Shown: piece after piece, positions 44,401 through 53,952 of the stretch
Position numbering within the stretch: the first letter of the stretch is position 1
How the letters are laid out: each line of letters opens with the position of its first letter
From: Nonomuraea thailandensis
GTDB lineage: Bacteria > Actinomycetota > Actinomycetes > Streptosporangiales > Streptosporangiaceae
Length of the DNA stretch: 64,000 nucleotides
Direction of reading: 5' to 3'
Assembly: GCF_024172165.1 (NCBI RefSeq)
Contig: NZ_JAMZEB010000002.1
Span: 3,245,501 to 3,309,500 of the forward strand
Translations under genes and position numbers: made by a program
Notes under the pieces: generated by a model
Database searches by the model: none
Told to the model about the DNA's origin: nothing
The model's input: only the letters and a program-made list of their open reading frames with translations

Positions 44401-47400
44401 CCACCTCGGTCAGGCGCGAGGCCGAGTCGTACTTGTACGTCACGCTCTGCGGCGTGCGGTAGGGATAGTCCGGCGCGGACTGGTTGTCGTCCTTGTCGAA
44501 CGGGTAGACCTGTTCGATCGGCCGGTTCAGCTTGTCGTAGCGGATCTCGGTGAGGAAGTCGCCCGCGTCGTCGGTGGTGGCGACGCCCCGCGGGTTGATC
44601 GTCTTGGTCTGGTTGCCGACCTGGTCGTACTCGAAGCGGGTGGTCGTCTCCTTGACGTTCCCGTCCACCGACTCGTGCGGGACCCGGGTCTCGACGACCT
44701 TGCCGCGGGCGTCGTACACCGTGGTGGCGACGCTGCCGTTCTGGTCGGTGGTGGTGGTCTCCAGACCGTCGCGGTCATAGCCCGCGCGCGTGGTGTAGCC
44801 GCCCGCGTCGGTCTCCATCGTCACCCGATGGTTGCGGTCGTAGTCGAACTTGACCGTGTAGTCCAGCGGGTCCGGGGTCGCGTTCTTCCGCGGGTCGATC
44901 ACCCAGATGACGTTGCCGACGCCGTCGTAGATGTAGGAGGTGGTGTGGCCCTTGGCGTCGGTCACGCCCGTGAGCTGGTAGATCGCGTCGAAGGACTTGG
45001 TGGTGGTGAAGTCGCCGGCCGCGTCGGTCAGGTTGCCCTTCGGCTCGGTGACCGTCAGCCGGTTGCCGACCTTGTCGTAGGTGAACGAGGTCTTCCGCTC
45101 CGGTGCGCCGTCCTGCTCGTCCTTGGGTTCGAGCGTGAAGGTGATCCGGTCGTTGGCGTCGAACTCGGAGGTCGTGACGGCGCCGTTGGGCGCGGTGGCC
45201 TTGGTGATGTTGTCGTTGGCGTCGTAGACGGGCGCGGGCGTGACGATGTTCTCGCCGGTGGTGCGGTCCTTGGGCACCGTGCTGGTCAGCAGGCGGCCGA
45301 ACAGGTCGTACGTCCGCGTGCTCGCCGTCCCCAGCGGGTCGGTCAGCGACAGCGTCAGGCCCCGCCGGTCGTAGCCGAGGCGGGTGGAGTCGCCGTACGC
45401 GTCGGTGATCAGTTGTGGCTGGCCGGTCGCGTCGTAGGTCCCGAAGGTGGTGGCGTTGCCGTTCGCGTCGGTCGCCTGGATGACCTGCCCGTAGATGTCG
45501 TAGCCGTAGCGGGTGGTGTAGTCCCCCACGGTGTCGGTGGTGTTGCCGACCGGGTCGGTGACCGAGGCGAGGTTGCCCCACGGGTCGTAGGTGAAGGTGA
45601 CCCGGCGGCCTTCCGGGCTGGTCTCGGCGGTCAGGTCGGTGATGCGCCCGTTCAGGCCCCTCTGGTAGGTGTACGTGGTCGCCGGCGTGCCGTTGAGGTT
45701 CGCCTCGGCGTCGCGGATCCACAGCCGGTCCCCGGTCAGCGGGTCGTAGGCCGAGGTGGTGACGGCGCCGTTGTTCTCCTCCTCGCGGATCACGTTGTGG
45801 CCGGCGTCCCAGCCGAGCCTGGTGACCTGGCTCTTGGCGTTGGTGATCTGCACCGGCCGCCCGAACTCGTCCAGGTGGTAGGCGGTGGCGTGGTTCTCGG
45901 CGTCGGTGACCGTCGTGTCGAGCGTCGAGCCCTGCGGCCCGTCGGGGTCCACGTAGCCGAACGTCGTCGTGCCGCCCAGCCGGTCGGTGAGGGTCTGCGC
46001 CGACCAGTGGAACTTCGGGTCGTCGCCCTCACGCGGGTAGTAGTAGGCCACGCCGGTGCCGTTGCCGCGAGGGTCGGTGACCTTGACCAGCTTGGCGTTC
46101 TTGGTGCCCTGGGTCATGTCGTAGTCGAAGCGGAACGACTTGGCGCCCTCGCGCCCGTCACCGTCCACCATCTTGGCCATCAGGCCCCAGCTGGTGTACA
46201 TGAAGGTGATCTTGCGACCTTCGATGTCGGTGATGGACTTGACCCGGTCGATGATGTTGGGGTTGACCAGGTTGGCCCAGTAGACCTCCTCACCCGCGTC
46301 GTTGATCCAGGTGTAGTTCTCGCCCTTCTTGTAGTACTCGACGGTCAGCGTCTGACGGCCGGCCGGATCGGTGATGTACTGCAGGAACTTGGTCGGCATG
46401 TTGTTCGACCTGCGCGAGGCGTACGTGAACGACGCGGTGTTGATCATGCCGTTGCCGTCGTGCGTCGCCGACATGTAGCCGTCGCAGTCGAAGAAGTACT
46501 GGGTGCGGTCCGGCGCGGTCATCACCCAGGCCCGCGACTCCTCGGTCTTCGGGCCGCACGTCACCAGGCGCTGCAGGTACAGGTGCACGCCCTTCGGGCT
46601 GATCCACTCCTGAGCGTCGTCGTCCCACGAGAAGGTGTGGCCGGTGCCGTCCCCGTCGGTCATGGTGACGGTGGTCGGGCTCTGGTTGGGATGGAAGTCC
46701 AGCGGCGTGCCCAGCCGGGCCGGCATGGAGGCGTGCAACGACCAGCCGAAGCCCATCGAGCTGTTGGAGGTGTCCTTGGAGTTGTAGGCCAGGTTGACGA
46801 CGGTGGCGAAGTCCCCGCGTGAGGGATGCGCCCACGGGCTGTAGGCCCAGACGGCGTTGCCCGCGTACAGGTTGTTCTGCAGGTGGCCGCCCGCGCCGGT
46901 CTCGACGCCCGCGTACTCGTAGAACGACTCCAGCCCGAGCTGGTTGGAGGTGGGCTTGTCCACCGCCACCGCCTGGGTCAGCGCCGGGATCGCGTCGCTG
47001 GCCGACAACCACGCGTCGGTCGTCCTGTTGTACAGGTCCGACTGGAGCACGTAGCTGGTGCGCTTGTTGCTCTCGTCGGCCGTCACCGGCGCCTTGACCT
47101 GCGCCTGGACGGTGATCGTCTCACCCGGGGCCAGGTCCTTGGGCAGCGCCGTCTTCACCTGGTTCTCGGCCCTGGTCACGTCGGTGCCGTCCGGCTGCGC
47201 CCAGCGGTACGACAGCACGTAGTCCGACGCCTTCCACGTGGCCGTGGTCGTGTTGGTGAGCGTCATGGGCGTGGTGGTCTGGGCGCCCTCGGCCATCCGC
47301 AGCGCCGTGTCCGGCGCGTAGTAGGTGTTCTCGGTGGTCTTCTCCAGGTACGTGACCCGGAGCTGGGGCCGGAGCTGCGGCTCCGCCGCCTCGTCCGACA

Positions 47401-50209
47401 GGAACAGGGTCCGCTCGGCGGGGGAGGTCTCGTTCGCGAGCTTGACCATCACGCCGTGGTCGCCCGAGGGGTTCGAGACCCAGCTCTGCGCGAGCGGCGT
47501 GGCGCTGAAGGAACGCCGGTAGGGGTCGTTGGTGATCCCCGCGTAGCTGCTGGTGACCGAGCTCGCGTAGTCGCCGCCCGCCGTCGTCCACGCCTGGGAG
47601 GAGGTGGCCCTGTTCCAGGTGGCCGTCTTCTCGTCGAAGGCGGTGTTCACGCCGCGCAACTCGTACGTGGCCGTGGCCGACCCGATCATCGTCACTTCCC
47701 ACAGGTCCACCGAGGCGTCGAGCACCCGGGCGGTCGGGGGGATGGCGGAGACACCGGGGAACTTGAGCACGACCCGGGTCGTGCCGTACGTGCCGGAGTT
47801 GTTGCCGACCATCAGCCACGGCGCGCCCGCCAGCACGTCCTGGTTGACGTCGGGCTGCTTGCTGGACAGGGTCGTGTCCGCGGTCCCGCCCTGGAAGATC
47901 TTGACGGTCCTGCCCGCCTTGGGCAGCGCGGCGATCTCCGTCGGCCCGGGCACGAGCTGCCCGTCCTTGGTCTTCACCGCGACCATGTAGTAGTAGACCT
48001 GGCCGAACGGGTCCGTGGAGTCGGCCGGGGTGGGCGTGGCCGTCGTGTCGGTGAACGTCGTGGTGCCCGCCGCCACGGGCGAGACCAGCGTGGCCGCCGA
48101 CGGCGTGAACGTCTGGTAGACACTGCGGTGGACCTGGTACTCCGCGAGGTCGTCCGACTCGGCGTCCGACGGGTCCTGATAGGCGGGCCAGGACAGATCT
48201 GCGCCGGCGGCGTGGATCGTGGCAGGCGGATCGACGGTGACGCCCTGGCGCCCGTACGTCAGCACCAGGCGCGGGTAGGTCGCGGTCTCCCCGCCGTAGG
48301 AGTACAGGCTGCCCTCGTAGCGCACCCCGCCCCTGTCGAGGGTCTCGTCGGCCGCCTTCAGCACGAAGCCGTGGTTGGCGCTGGTGCCGTCGAGCCACGA
48401 CTGGACGATGTTGCGCACCGAGAACGAGTGCCACTGGCTGCCGTTGGCCGAGGCCGGCTTCACCTGCACGGCGTCCTTGGTCAGCCGTACGGCGTCGGCG
48501 ATCACGCCGACGGAGGCGGAGGCGGGGCCGTCGCCCAGGACGACCTTGCCGCCGGTGCCGGCGGTGAACGGGTGGGTGCCCAGCGTCTTCCACACGCCGT
48601 TCGTGGTGGAGGCCGCGTTCTGGTTGACCGCGTACGTCTTGCTGCCGCCGTTGTAGGTGACCGTGTACGGCGCCGCCGTGGCCCGGTCGGCCGCCTCCAC
48701 GTAGTGCACGTCGACCCGGTAGTCGCCGTCCTCGGTCACGCGCGGCACCCACGTGTAGCGGTCACCCGCGACGGTGTCCTTGTTGTACAGGTAGTCACCG
48801 CCGACGGCGTTGGCCGCCAGCGGGCTGGTCGAGACCGGCCACGAGCCGGTCGCCGCGGTCTTGCCGGCGTCGCCGTCGTCCACGACCTCGCTGTTGTTGC
48901 CGAGCTCGCCGGTGAGGTTCCTGGCCGAGTTCCAGGTCGCGGTCGTCTCGTCCCAGGCGGCGGTGGCGCGGTGCGCCTGGAGGGTGACGTTGTTGCTCAC
49001 CCCGGTGCTGGTCTGGATGTCCTGGTCGTAGTAGACCTGGAGCCGAGCCGAGTCGATCTTCGTGCCGGACGGCACCCCGGTCAGCGGGAACTTCAGCAGC
49101 GCCCGCGACACGCCCACCGAGGACGTGCCCGTGGACAGGCGCCAGCTCCCGTCGAAGTTCGTGTCGGGGGAGTCGGAGACGATCATCGTGTCCTGCGAGA
49201 CCGACGGCGTCGGCGAGATCTTGATCGTCGGGTCGATGACGACCGGGTACTGACGGGCCGGGTCGGCCAGCCACGCCTGGTCCGCCGTCACGGTGATCCG
49301 CAGCAGCCCCGCCGCCGCGTCCCACACCATGGCCTGCTTGACCTGGTCGCTGTACGTCTTGCCGTACGGCGAGGAGGCGTCGTCGCGCGCGTCGGTCATG
49401 TACGGCCGGGGGATCTCCATGACCGGCGTGCCGTCGAAGTCGCCGCGGTAGAACGCGATCGACCCGTCGGGCCGCTGCCAGGCCCGCAGCCCGTCCGGCT
49501 TGAGGGTGAAGGTGTAGGAGGGGGCCTGCGCGGGCGCGGCGTCGAGGACGATCTGCTCCTTGGCGCCCTCCGGCGTCACCTCGTACGCCAGCTTCGCCCC
49601 GCCGCTCTCGTAGGCGTAGGTGGCGGTGTCGTCCTTCACCTTCGGCTTGCCGGGCTTGACCCCGTCGGCTCCGAGCGTGAGGGACACGTCGTCCAGCTCC
49701 ACGCGGAGCAGCGCGGCGGGCTCGGTGCCGAAGAAGCTGCTGAAGGCGTTGCGCTGGTTGCCGTAGGCGAATCCGGCGCGGTCCGTCGGCGAGATCTCCG
49801 TGGAGATCGGCTGCCACTTACCGGACCTGTCGCGATAGTTCAGCGGGGCCGCCGACACCTCCACCTGCTGCCGGCCGTCCTCCAGCAGGAACGTCCGCTC
49901 GTGCGCGGTGCGCCTGCCCGTCAGCTCCTTCACCCGCTTGGCCGGCGGGATCTTCTGCGCCGCGGGCTCCGCGTCGTTCCTGGGCACCGCGTCGACCCCG
50001 AGATCCTCGGGCTCGGGCGCCTCCTCGGCGCCGCCGGTGAACCAGTCCTGCAGGTCGTCCAGCCAGTCGCGCTCGCTGTCCGGCTTCCATCCGCCGCGCG
50101 CGTCGCCCAGGGGCGGCGGGCTGGGCGTGGCCTGCGCGGGAACGACGTTGCCGCCCAGCGCGAGGGTGAGAACCAGGAACGCGCCCAGTAATCGACGGGA
50201 TTTACGCAT
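41465..50209 (-). CDS. Giant secreted RHS/YD-repeat polymorphic toxin with Hint domain
   Basis: A 2914-aa exported protein. It begins with a signal peptide (RRLLGAFLVLTLALGG to AQA). Parts in order: an N-terminal region; DNRLRE-like beta-sandwich (about 330-650) interrupted by a golvesin-like domain (446-576); a fibronectin-III-like domain (655-765); a second DNRLRE-like domain (767-957); YD repeats forming the RHS shell (about 1400-2390); RHS core end (PYWFGARRFDQLSSTYQMGS, near 2450); a Hint autoprocessing domain (NSFVPGTMIQMADG near 2613 to HNAA near 2750); and a C-terminal toxin of about 150 residues. The toxin has GVDLYDRR, WVEFTTVKDH and downstream Lys, suggesting a PD-(D/E)XK nuclease. 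An upstream in-frame ATG at 50278 is less likely. Confidence 0.9.
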   Translation of the reverse strand: MRKSRRLLGAFLVLTLALGGNVVPAQATPSPPPLGDARGGWKPDSERDWLDDLQDWFTGGAEEAPEPEDLGVDAVPRNDAEPAAQKIPPAKRVKELTGRRTAHERTFLLEDGRQQVEVSAAPLNYRDRSGKWQPISTEISPTDRAGFAYGNQRNAFSSFFGTEPAALLRVELDDVSLTLGADGVKPGKPKVKDDTATYAYESGGAKLAYEVTPEGAKEQIVLDAAPAQAPSYTFTLKPDGLRAWQRPDGSIAFYRGDFDGTPVMEIPRPYMTDARDDASSPYGKTYSDQVKQAMVWDAAAGLLRITVTADQAWLADPARQYPVVIDPTIKISPTPSVSQDTMIVSDSPDTNFDGSWRLSTGTSSVGVSRALLKFPLTGVPSGTKIDSARLQVYYDQDIQTSTGVSNNVTLQAHRATAAWDETTATWNSARNLTGELGNNSEVVDDGDAGKTAATGSWPVSTSPLAANAVGGDYLYNKDTVAGDRYTWVPRVTEDGDYRVDVHYVEAADRATAAPYTVTYNGGSKTYAVNQNAASTTNGVWKTLGTHPFTAGTGGKVVLGDGPASASVGVIADAVRLTKDAVQVKPASANGSQWHSFSVRNIVQSWLDGTSANHGFVLKAADETLDRGGVRYEGSLYSYGGETATYPRLVLTYGRQGVTVDPPATIHAAGADLSWPAYQDPSDAESDDLAEYQVHRSVYQTFTPSAATLVSPVAAGTTTFTDTTATPTPADSTDPFGQVYYYMVAVKTKDGQLVPGPTEIAALPKAGRTVKIFQGGTADTTLSSKQPDVNQDVLAGAPWLMVGNNSGTYGTTRVVLKFPGVSAIPPTARVLDASVDLWEVTMIGSATATYELRGVNTAFDEKTATWNRATSSQAWTTAGGDYASSVTSSYAGITNDPYRRSFSATPLAQSWVSNPSGDHGVMVKLANETSPAERTLFLSDEAAEPQLRPQLRVTYLEKTTENTYYAPDTALRMAEGAQTTTPMTLTNTTTATWKASDYVLSYRWAQPDGTDVTRAENQVKTALPKDLAPGETITVQAQVKAPVTADESNKRTSYVLQSDLYNRTTDAWLSASDAIPALTQAVAVDKPTSNQLGLESFYEYAGVETGAGGHLQNNLYAGNAVWAYSPWAHPSRGDFATVVNLAYNSKDTSNSSMGFGWSLHASMPARLGTPLDFHPNQSPTTVTMTDGDGTGHTFSWDDDAQEWISPKGVHLYLQRLVTCGPKTEESRAWVMTAPDRTQYFFDCDGYMSATHDGNGMINTASFTYASRRSNNMPTKFLQYITDPAGRQTLTVEYYKKGENYTWINDAGEEVYWANLVNPNIIDRVKSITDIEGRKITFMYTSWGLMAKMVDGDGREGAKSFRFDYDMTQGTKNAKLVKVTDPRGNGTGVAYYYPREGDDPKFHWSAQTLTDRLGGTTTFGYVDPDGPQGSTLDTTVTDAENHATAYHLDEFGRPVQITNAKSQVTRLGWDAGHNVIREEENNGAVTTSAYDPLTGDRLWIRDAEANLNGTPATTYTYQRGLNGRITDLTAETSPEGRRVTFTYDPWGNLASVTDPVGNTTDTVGDYTTRYGYDIYGQVIQATDANGNATTFGTYDATGQPQLITDAYGDSTRLGYDRRGLTLSLTDPLGTASTRTYDLFGRLLTSTVPKDRTTGENIVTPAPVYDANDNITKATAPNGAVTTSEFDANDRITFTLEPKDEQDGAPERKTSFTYDKVGNRLTVTEPKGNLTDAAGDFTTTKSFDAIYQLTGVTDAKGHTTSYIYDGVGNVIWVIDPRKNATPDPLDYTVKFDYDRNHRVTMETDAGGYTTRAGYDRDGLETTTTDQNGSVATTVYDARGKVVETRVPHESVDGNVKETTTRFEYDQVGNQTKTINPRGVATTDDAGDFLTEIRYDKLNRPIEQVYPFDKDDNQSAPDYPYRTPQSVTYKYDSASRLTEVALPPPDPDHTPDEEHRGRIVSKTEYYDNGWIKKSIDPFGIAVTYDYNELGLQTERKVNSAAGALQRALEWGYHPDGKLKHHADQGGSSMPPYPSVMSFDYLYDPNGNLEKVTDSSSNATIDQWDLEYDDLNQMAKVSERLDGVLKNTTTYGYNEIGGLIRRAHDKTIADYTYDARDLLETVRNVSSATDPSPRLTRYDYTPRGERKTETKSNGNVAAYEYYLDGLLRHSVEKKADGAVQSEHTLTYQADLRVSKDHTKVQCVEFRCLFPDVEKQYTYDPRNRVTRVEYLGQARSEEYQYDANSNVVIQNVANESTNFQYDWNRLVRSGDLGGGYSEYNYDPSGRLFSVTSGEEQTQTALYYYNAFDQITRTEQLRVDGVERATDYTYDPLGRTSSMTDNDGRKTTYSYLGMSGEVLDEEVGGAITRSFEYSAWDERLSMAKLGGGAAERSVYGYDPQGNVEIITTDAGDTRGTYGYSVFGSLVPGSVSGVDTPDSANPYKEPYNPYWFGARRFDQLSSTYQMGSRNYLPGSHQYLTPDSRQDAGADLGLGLNPATSNRYGFAAGLSIANLQYTEPMDWKRALASFGAGLAVGLGVAALGALCPETGGLTCGLAVALASGAAASATHYTVDVAMDPARTFDAGDFALETITGAAIAGVTFGLGRLFRGGGGVGCGPGNSFVPGTMIQMADGTTKPIEKVEVGDEVLAADPETGRTAAKPVTELITGEGDKELVDIKVDTDGEKGDKTGKVTSTDSHPFWVRDLKKWVEAEDLEPGMWLRTSSGTYVQIKAVKKRTAQQRVHNLTVADLHTYHVLAGSAAVLTHNAAAPTPAACGVKISKALAKNLPPGLRSRYLASAEAVEAAALRLAQDPKDMLRYLTRKEFKDYQRLIRAKKFKSARRYFGTAFHRALERELNATEPGRWVYKSSWGVDLYDRRFMNWVEFTTVKDHARHLARTKTNVYSKVPYVLYSIGRLPSFRR

Positions 50210-50390
50210 GGTCGTGTGTCCAGGCAAGAGCCTGCCTCCGAACTTGGAAAAGGGCATGGTGGAATTGGGCCAGGGCATGCCGAAGGACGCCGTGGCAGCA
50301 GCCGATGAAGTAGATCGAGAATTGTCGGCCGGGCGCGATTAAGCCATCTCCGGCGCGGTAAAGTCAGATCCCCGTTTTGTCTTTTGCGGG

Positions 50391-50419
50391 ATCATCAACC
50401 TCGTCACGATCCTTGTCAA
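50391..50419 (-). promoter_or_regulatory. Promoter of the RHS toxin gene
   Basis: On the minus strand a perfect TTGACA (50419-50414) and GATGAT (50396-50391) are 17 bases apart. This gives a leader of about 175 bases before the ATG at 50209. Confidence 0.6.
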
Positions 50420-50773
50420 CCCTCTGCGGACCTCGGGTCAGACCGCTTATCTCGCGGGCCCGGACGCCTGGTCGGAGGCCATGAGCTGGGCTCGACGGGA
50501 ATGCGGCAAGGTCACGTGCACGGGCTGTGAGCGCGCCGAGTCAAGGTAACGGTTTGAAAACGGCGGCCGAGGTCGAGCCTTTTTCCTGGCTGGCGGCGCT
50601 TTCGCCGGACGCGAATTTATTGCCAGCATATTCCCGGCCGGGCGTTACCGTTCCGAAATTTGTGTCGGGATACGTTGGGCTCCGCCTCCGGCGGCGCGGA
50701 TATGGAACGCTCTTTTTTACGCGCTCCCGGTCTCCCGCACGGAACGAAGACCCGCCGCCCACCGCGGCACGGG
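50420..50773. other. Gene-free, less GC-rich gap
   Basis: Between the toxin promoter and the AraC gene there is no convincing reading frame. T/A-rich patches (for example around 50580-50720) mark it as intergenic; nothing else is seen. Confidence 0.5.
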
Positions 50774-51640
50774 TCACGGTCCCTCTGATCGGCTGCGTCG
50801 CCGGTACTCGGTGGGCGTCAGCCCGACCAGCGTCCGGAAGCGGCGGGCGAAATACGTCGGGTCGTCCCAGCCGACGGCGGCGCCGACCCGAGCCGTCGGC
50901 AGGGACGAATGTGCCAGGAGCGTGGCGGCGCGCTCGGCCCGCAGCCGGGCCAGGAAGCCCAGCGGCGTCAGCCCGGCGTGGCGCCTGAACAGCCGGCCGA
51001 GATGGGCGGGATCCAGGCTGACCGCTCGGGCGAGATCGTCCAGCCGCCACGGATGGGCGGGCGATGCCTCCAGCCGGGCGATGGTGGCGGCGACCGCGGG
51101 GTGGACGCTGGCATCGGGCGTCCGCCGCTCGGGCTCGCGGCCGTCGGAAAGGACGCCGAGCACCGTGATCAGCCGGCCCAGCACCCGGCCGGGCCGGTGC
51201 CGACCGGCTGCCAGGTCGCGTCCGAGCAGGTCGATCTCCGCGACGGCCTCCTCGGCGGCGGCCGGGTCGACGTCCGTGACGGCCACGCCGTGCGTGCCGG
51301 ACGCGACCGGATCGGTCCACAACAACCGGCGCAGCATCGGGATGTCGTGCAGCGCCGCCAGCTCGCCCCGGAGCGCCTGGGCGGACAGGCAGCAGTTGGC
51401 GACCACCAGGCCGGCGCAGCCCGCGAACCCGTGCCAGGCGCCGGGGCGCAGCACGATGACCTGCCCGCGCCGCAGCGGGCGCTCGCCCTGGCTGGTCACG
51501 TGCCGGCCGCGACCGGTCCCGATCACGGCGATCTCGAGGAAATCGTGCGCGTGCGGCTCGACTCCGGCGTCCAGGTGGTGGACACCTGCCAGAACCGGGA
51601 CCCCGGCGAACAGCGCGTGCTCGTGCAGCGTGGCAGGCAT
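50774..51640 (-). CDS. AraC-family regulator with cupin sensor domain
   Basis: A 288-aa protein. The N-terminal cupin (LAGVHHLDAGVEPHAHDFLE, then GQVIVLRPGAWHGF) is the ligand-binding part. The C-terminal double HTH is typical (LDDLARAVSLDPAHLGRLFR, then VGAAVGWDDPTYFARRFR, ending LTPTEYRR). It is divergent from the phytanoyl-CoA dioxygenase-like gene and most likely controls it. Confidence 0.9.
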   Translation of the reverse strand: MPATLHEHALFAGVPVLAGVHHLDAGVEPHAHDFLEIAVIGTGRGRHVTSQGERPLRRGQVIVLRPGAWHGFAGCAGLVVANCCLSAQALRGELAALHDIPMLRRLLWTDPVASGTHGVAVTDVDPAAAEEAVAEIDLLGRDLAAGRHRPGRVLGRLITVLGVLSDGREPERRTPDASVHPAVAATIARLEASPAHPWRLDDLARAVSLDPAHLGRLFRRHAGLTPLGFLARLRAERAATLLAHSSLPTARVGAAVGWDDPTYFARRFRTLVGLTPTEYRRRSRSEGP

Positions 51641-51741
51641 GTCGGGATCGTACGACTACGCGCCCGGATCGGCCTAGCCCATGACGGGCCGGCTCAGCCA
51701 GGCTTGCCGTATCTCAACGGCGACGACCTTGGAGGTCAGTG

Positions 51742-52533
51742 ATGACAACGACCACGACGGGGCAGCCCGGCAGCGACGTCGATGCCGGCGGCCGGGTGCC
51801 GGACGAGCTGGTGGAGGCGTACCGCGAGCACGGTTTTGTCCGAGTGCGGGGCGTGCTCGGCCCGGACCAGGTGCGGCGCTTCAGGGCCGCCGCCGAAGCG
51901 TTCCTGCGGGCCCATCGCGCGCAGAGCCTGGAACGGCAGGGCGTCTTCAGCCAGCTGGTCAACGTCTGGCAACACGACTCGACCCTGCGCGAGCTCACCC
52001 TGGAGCCGAAGCTCGGCCGGATCGCCGAGCAACTCGCGGGATTCCGGCTCCGGCTCTGGCACGACCAGATGCTGGTCAAGGAGCCGCACAACAACGCCGC
52101 CACCGAGTTCCACCAGGACCGCCCGTACTGGCCGCACGCGGGCGACCGGCTCCCCCTGTCGGCGTGGATAGCGCTGGTCGACGTTCCCCCGGAGCGGGGC
52201 TGCATGACGTTCCTGCCCGGCACCCAGCATCGGACCGGCCTGCTCCCGCAGGACCTGCACCACGAGGAGGACCTGTTCACGATGGACCCGGCCCTGCGCT
52301 GGATCCCCCGGGTCACCGTGCCGCTCCGGGCCGGCGACTGTACCTTCCACAGCGGCTACACCGGTCACATGGCGCTGCCCAACCGCACCGGCCAGGCCCG
52401 GTTCGCGCACGTGACCATCTACATGGACGAGGCGGCCCGTTACAGCGGGGGCGGGCACGTCGTCACCGACCCTCTCGGACTCGCCGCGGGGGATCGGCTG
52501 GACGGCGACAGCTTCCCTCGCCCCTGGGCCTAG
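51742..52533 (+). CDS. Phytanoyl-CoA dioxygenase (PhyH) family protein
   Basis: A 263-aa Fe(II)/2-oxoglutarate oxygenase. The iron ligands are HQDRPYW (H-x-D) and the distal His in HSGYTGHMALPN; PLSAWIALVDVPPERGCM is the family core. It hydroxylates an unknown substrate using 2-oxoglutarate and oxygen. ATG 51742 is preceded by GGAGG. Probably regulated by the divergent AraC protein. Confidence 0.9.
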   Translation: MTTTTTGQPGSDVDAGGRVPDELVEAYREHGFVRVRGVLGPDQVRRFRAAAEAFLRAHRAQSLERQGVFSQLVNVWQHDSTLRELTLEPKLGRIAEQLAGFRLRLWHDQMLVKEPHNNAATEFHQDRPYWPHAGDRLPLSAWIALVDVPPERGCMTFLPGTQHRTGLLPQDLHHEEDLFTMDPALRWIPRVTVPLRAGDCTFHSGYTGHMALPNRTGQARFAHVTIYMDEAARYSGGGHVVTDPLGLAAGDRLDGDSFPRPWA

Positions 52534-52586
52534 AACGCCCGACGGTCCTGGTCGTGCTCTGCTCCTCCGCTGTGGCCGCCGTGCCG

Positions 52587-53008
52587 TCAGTCAAGCGGCC
52601 ACAGCTTGCGGCCCTTGGCCAGAACGCTGCCGAGGACCGATCCGGCCTGGACAACAGTGCCGTCAACGTCGCCGAGCCTGACCTCGCCGGGACCGACGAC
52701 GTGGACCTCCTCCCGCCCGGAGGGCGCGACCCTGCCGGCGCCGGCCCTGCGCAGCCGCCAGGTGCAGAGGCCGGTTGCGGCCACGCCCAAGGCGCACGCG
52801 AGACCGGCGGCGACTGCGGGGACGGTCTGGTCGCAGTCCGAGATGACCGACGTGTTCGTGGGCTCGGGCGGGCCGGGGGCCCGGCGCCGCTCGTAGGTGA
52901 TGGCGCCGCAGCCGGCCGCCGCGGGGAAGCACCGAGCAGCAGGAACCACACCCCCCCACGGCTGTGAGCAGGGCATCGCGCCAGCAGCCGCTGCGCACGC
53001 TCGTTCAT
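52587..53008 (-). pseudogene. Frameshifted small membrane protein
   Basis: One frame from 53008 reads MNERAQRLLARCPAHSRGG then VWFLLLGA, a membrane helix start. The continuation FPAAAGCGAITYERRR and AVAAGLACALGVAATGLC lies in the neighbouring frame down to the stop at 52587. Adding one base near 52935 would join them into about 140 aa with two membrane segments and a tail (VHVVGPGEVRLGDVDGTVVQ). It is either a decayed gene or a sequencing slip. Confidence 0.45.
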
Positions 53009-53059
53009 CGGCAGTCCTTCGGGGCTCGATCGTGCAGGAGGTACGGGACGCGCCCGCCG

Positions 53060-53445
53060 TCATGGGCCGCTTCCGGCGAGGGCGGTCCTGAGCGCCTGGA
53101 CGCGCGCCCGCGACGACCCCTCGCCCGGCGCGGACGGATCGGCCTCGCCACGCAGGCTGTGCCGGTGTTCCGTGGCGAGTTCGAGCTGGGCGGCGTGCAG
53201 ACGTGCCAGGCGGCGGTAGGCGGGGGTAGGCGGCGATGCCGTGGCGCAGGTTCGCCGCGGCGCGCAGAGCGTCGGCCTTGAGCCGGAAGCGCCGGGCAGG
53301 TGAGAGCAGCACCGCTGCCTCCGGCTCGGTGATCGCGTCGCGGTGCCAGGGACCGCTTTCCCTGTGCTGTCGCCCAGATTGCCGGACCCGTTCAGAAAGG
53401 CGCGGTCGCCGCCGCTGTCCCCCGAAGGGGAGTCGCCCATTCGGC
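53060..53445 (-). pseudogene. Frameshifted small hypothetical gene
   Basis: The first half (ITEPEAAVLLSPARRFRLKA, then DALRAAANLRHGIAAY) and the second half (AYRRLARLHAAQLELATEHR, ending RTALAGSGP) are in different frames. The break coincides with a 10-bp tandem duplication (cggcggtagg / cgggggtagg, 53211-53230). Removing one copy restores one helical protein of about 120 aa. Function unknown. Confidence 0.45.
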
Positions 53446-53460
53446 TGCCTCGGCAGCCGC

Positions 53461-53787
53461 GCGATGGTCATATTCCTCGAATCGCTCGCCGGGCCGAAGG
53501 AAGAAGGTGACGTTGCCAGATATCTGAGCGGGTATGCCCTGGATGTCGCCATCGGGCATTCCCGGCCGCGCGGCAGCGACGCCACTCAGGTCGAGTCACA
53601 CCTGGAAGGGCGTGGTGCCGGGCGCGTCGGTCAGGACGATCGAGGGCGATTGAACGGTGAGTTGTCCTGTTCTCCCGAATGCGCAGGTGACCGCGGCCGG
53701 CCCGGAGTCTGCGTAGCCCATGGCAGTGACGCCGGGCACCGGGAGAACGGCGGCAGAACCCACAGCGCCGAGCCGAAAGAGCGCCAT
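53461..53787 (-). pseudogene. Possible secreted-protein relic with internal stop
   Basis: From ATG 53787 a signal-like start (LFRLGAVGSAAVLPVPG) leads to GQLTVQSPSIVLTDAPGTTP and a TGA at 53596. The same frame continues LDLSGVAAARPGMPDGDIQG and ISGNVTFFLRPGERFEEY, which reads as protein. It may be one gene broken by a stop codon. The evidence is limited to reading quality. Confidence 0.3.
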
Positions 53788-53952
53788 TGCGAGGACATCC
53801 TGGCCACTTGAGGAATTCGCCGAGGATTTCGGCGGGCACGGCCCTTTCGGGAACGTGTGCCTGATATTTGACTCGAATCCCCGGCGCGACCCCGCCTGAT
53901 CGGCTCAGCCGGCCGTGCGGGCGGCGTCGCGGTCAAGACCCTCAGGCAACCA

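Noticed and set aside
43300..46000. Regular spacing of similar short segments, CRISPR-like at first sight
   Set aside because: These are degenerate YD repeats coding for protein, without identical repeats or spacer structure.
41345..50191. Two very long plus-strand reading frames (about 1825 and 1121 codons) opposite the RHS gene
   Set aside because: They are antisense shadows caused by GC-rich codon use. Their translations are Val/Gly/Arg-rich without domains, while the minus strand encodes a clear RHS toxin.
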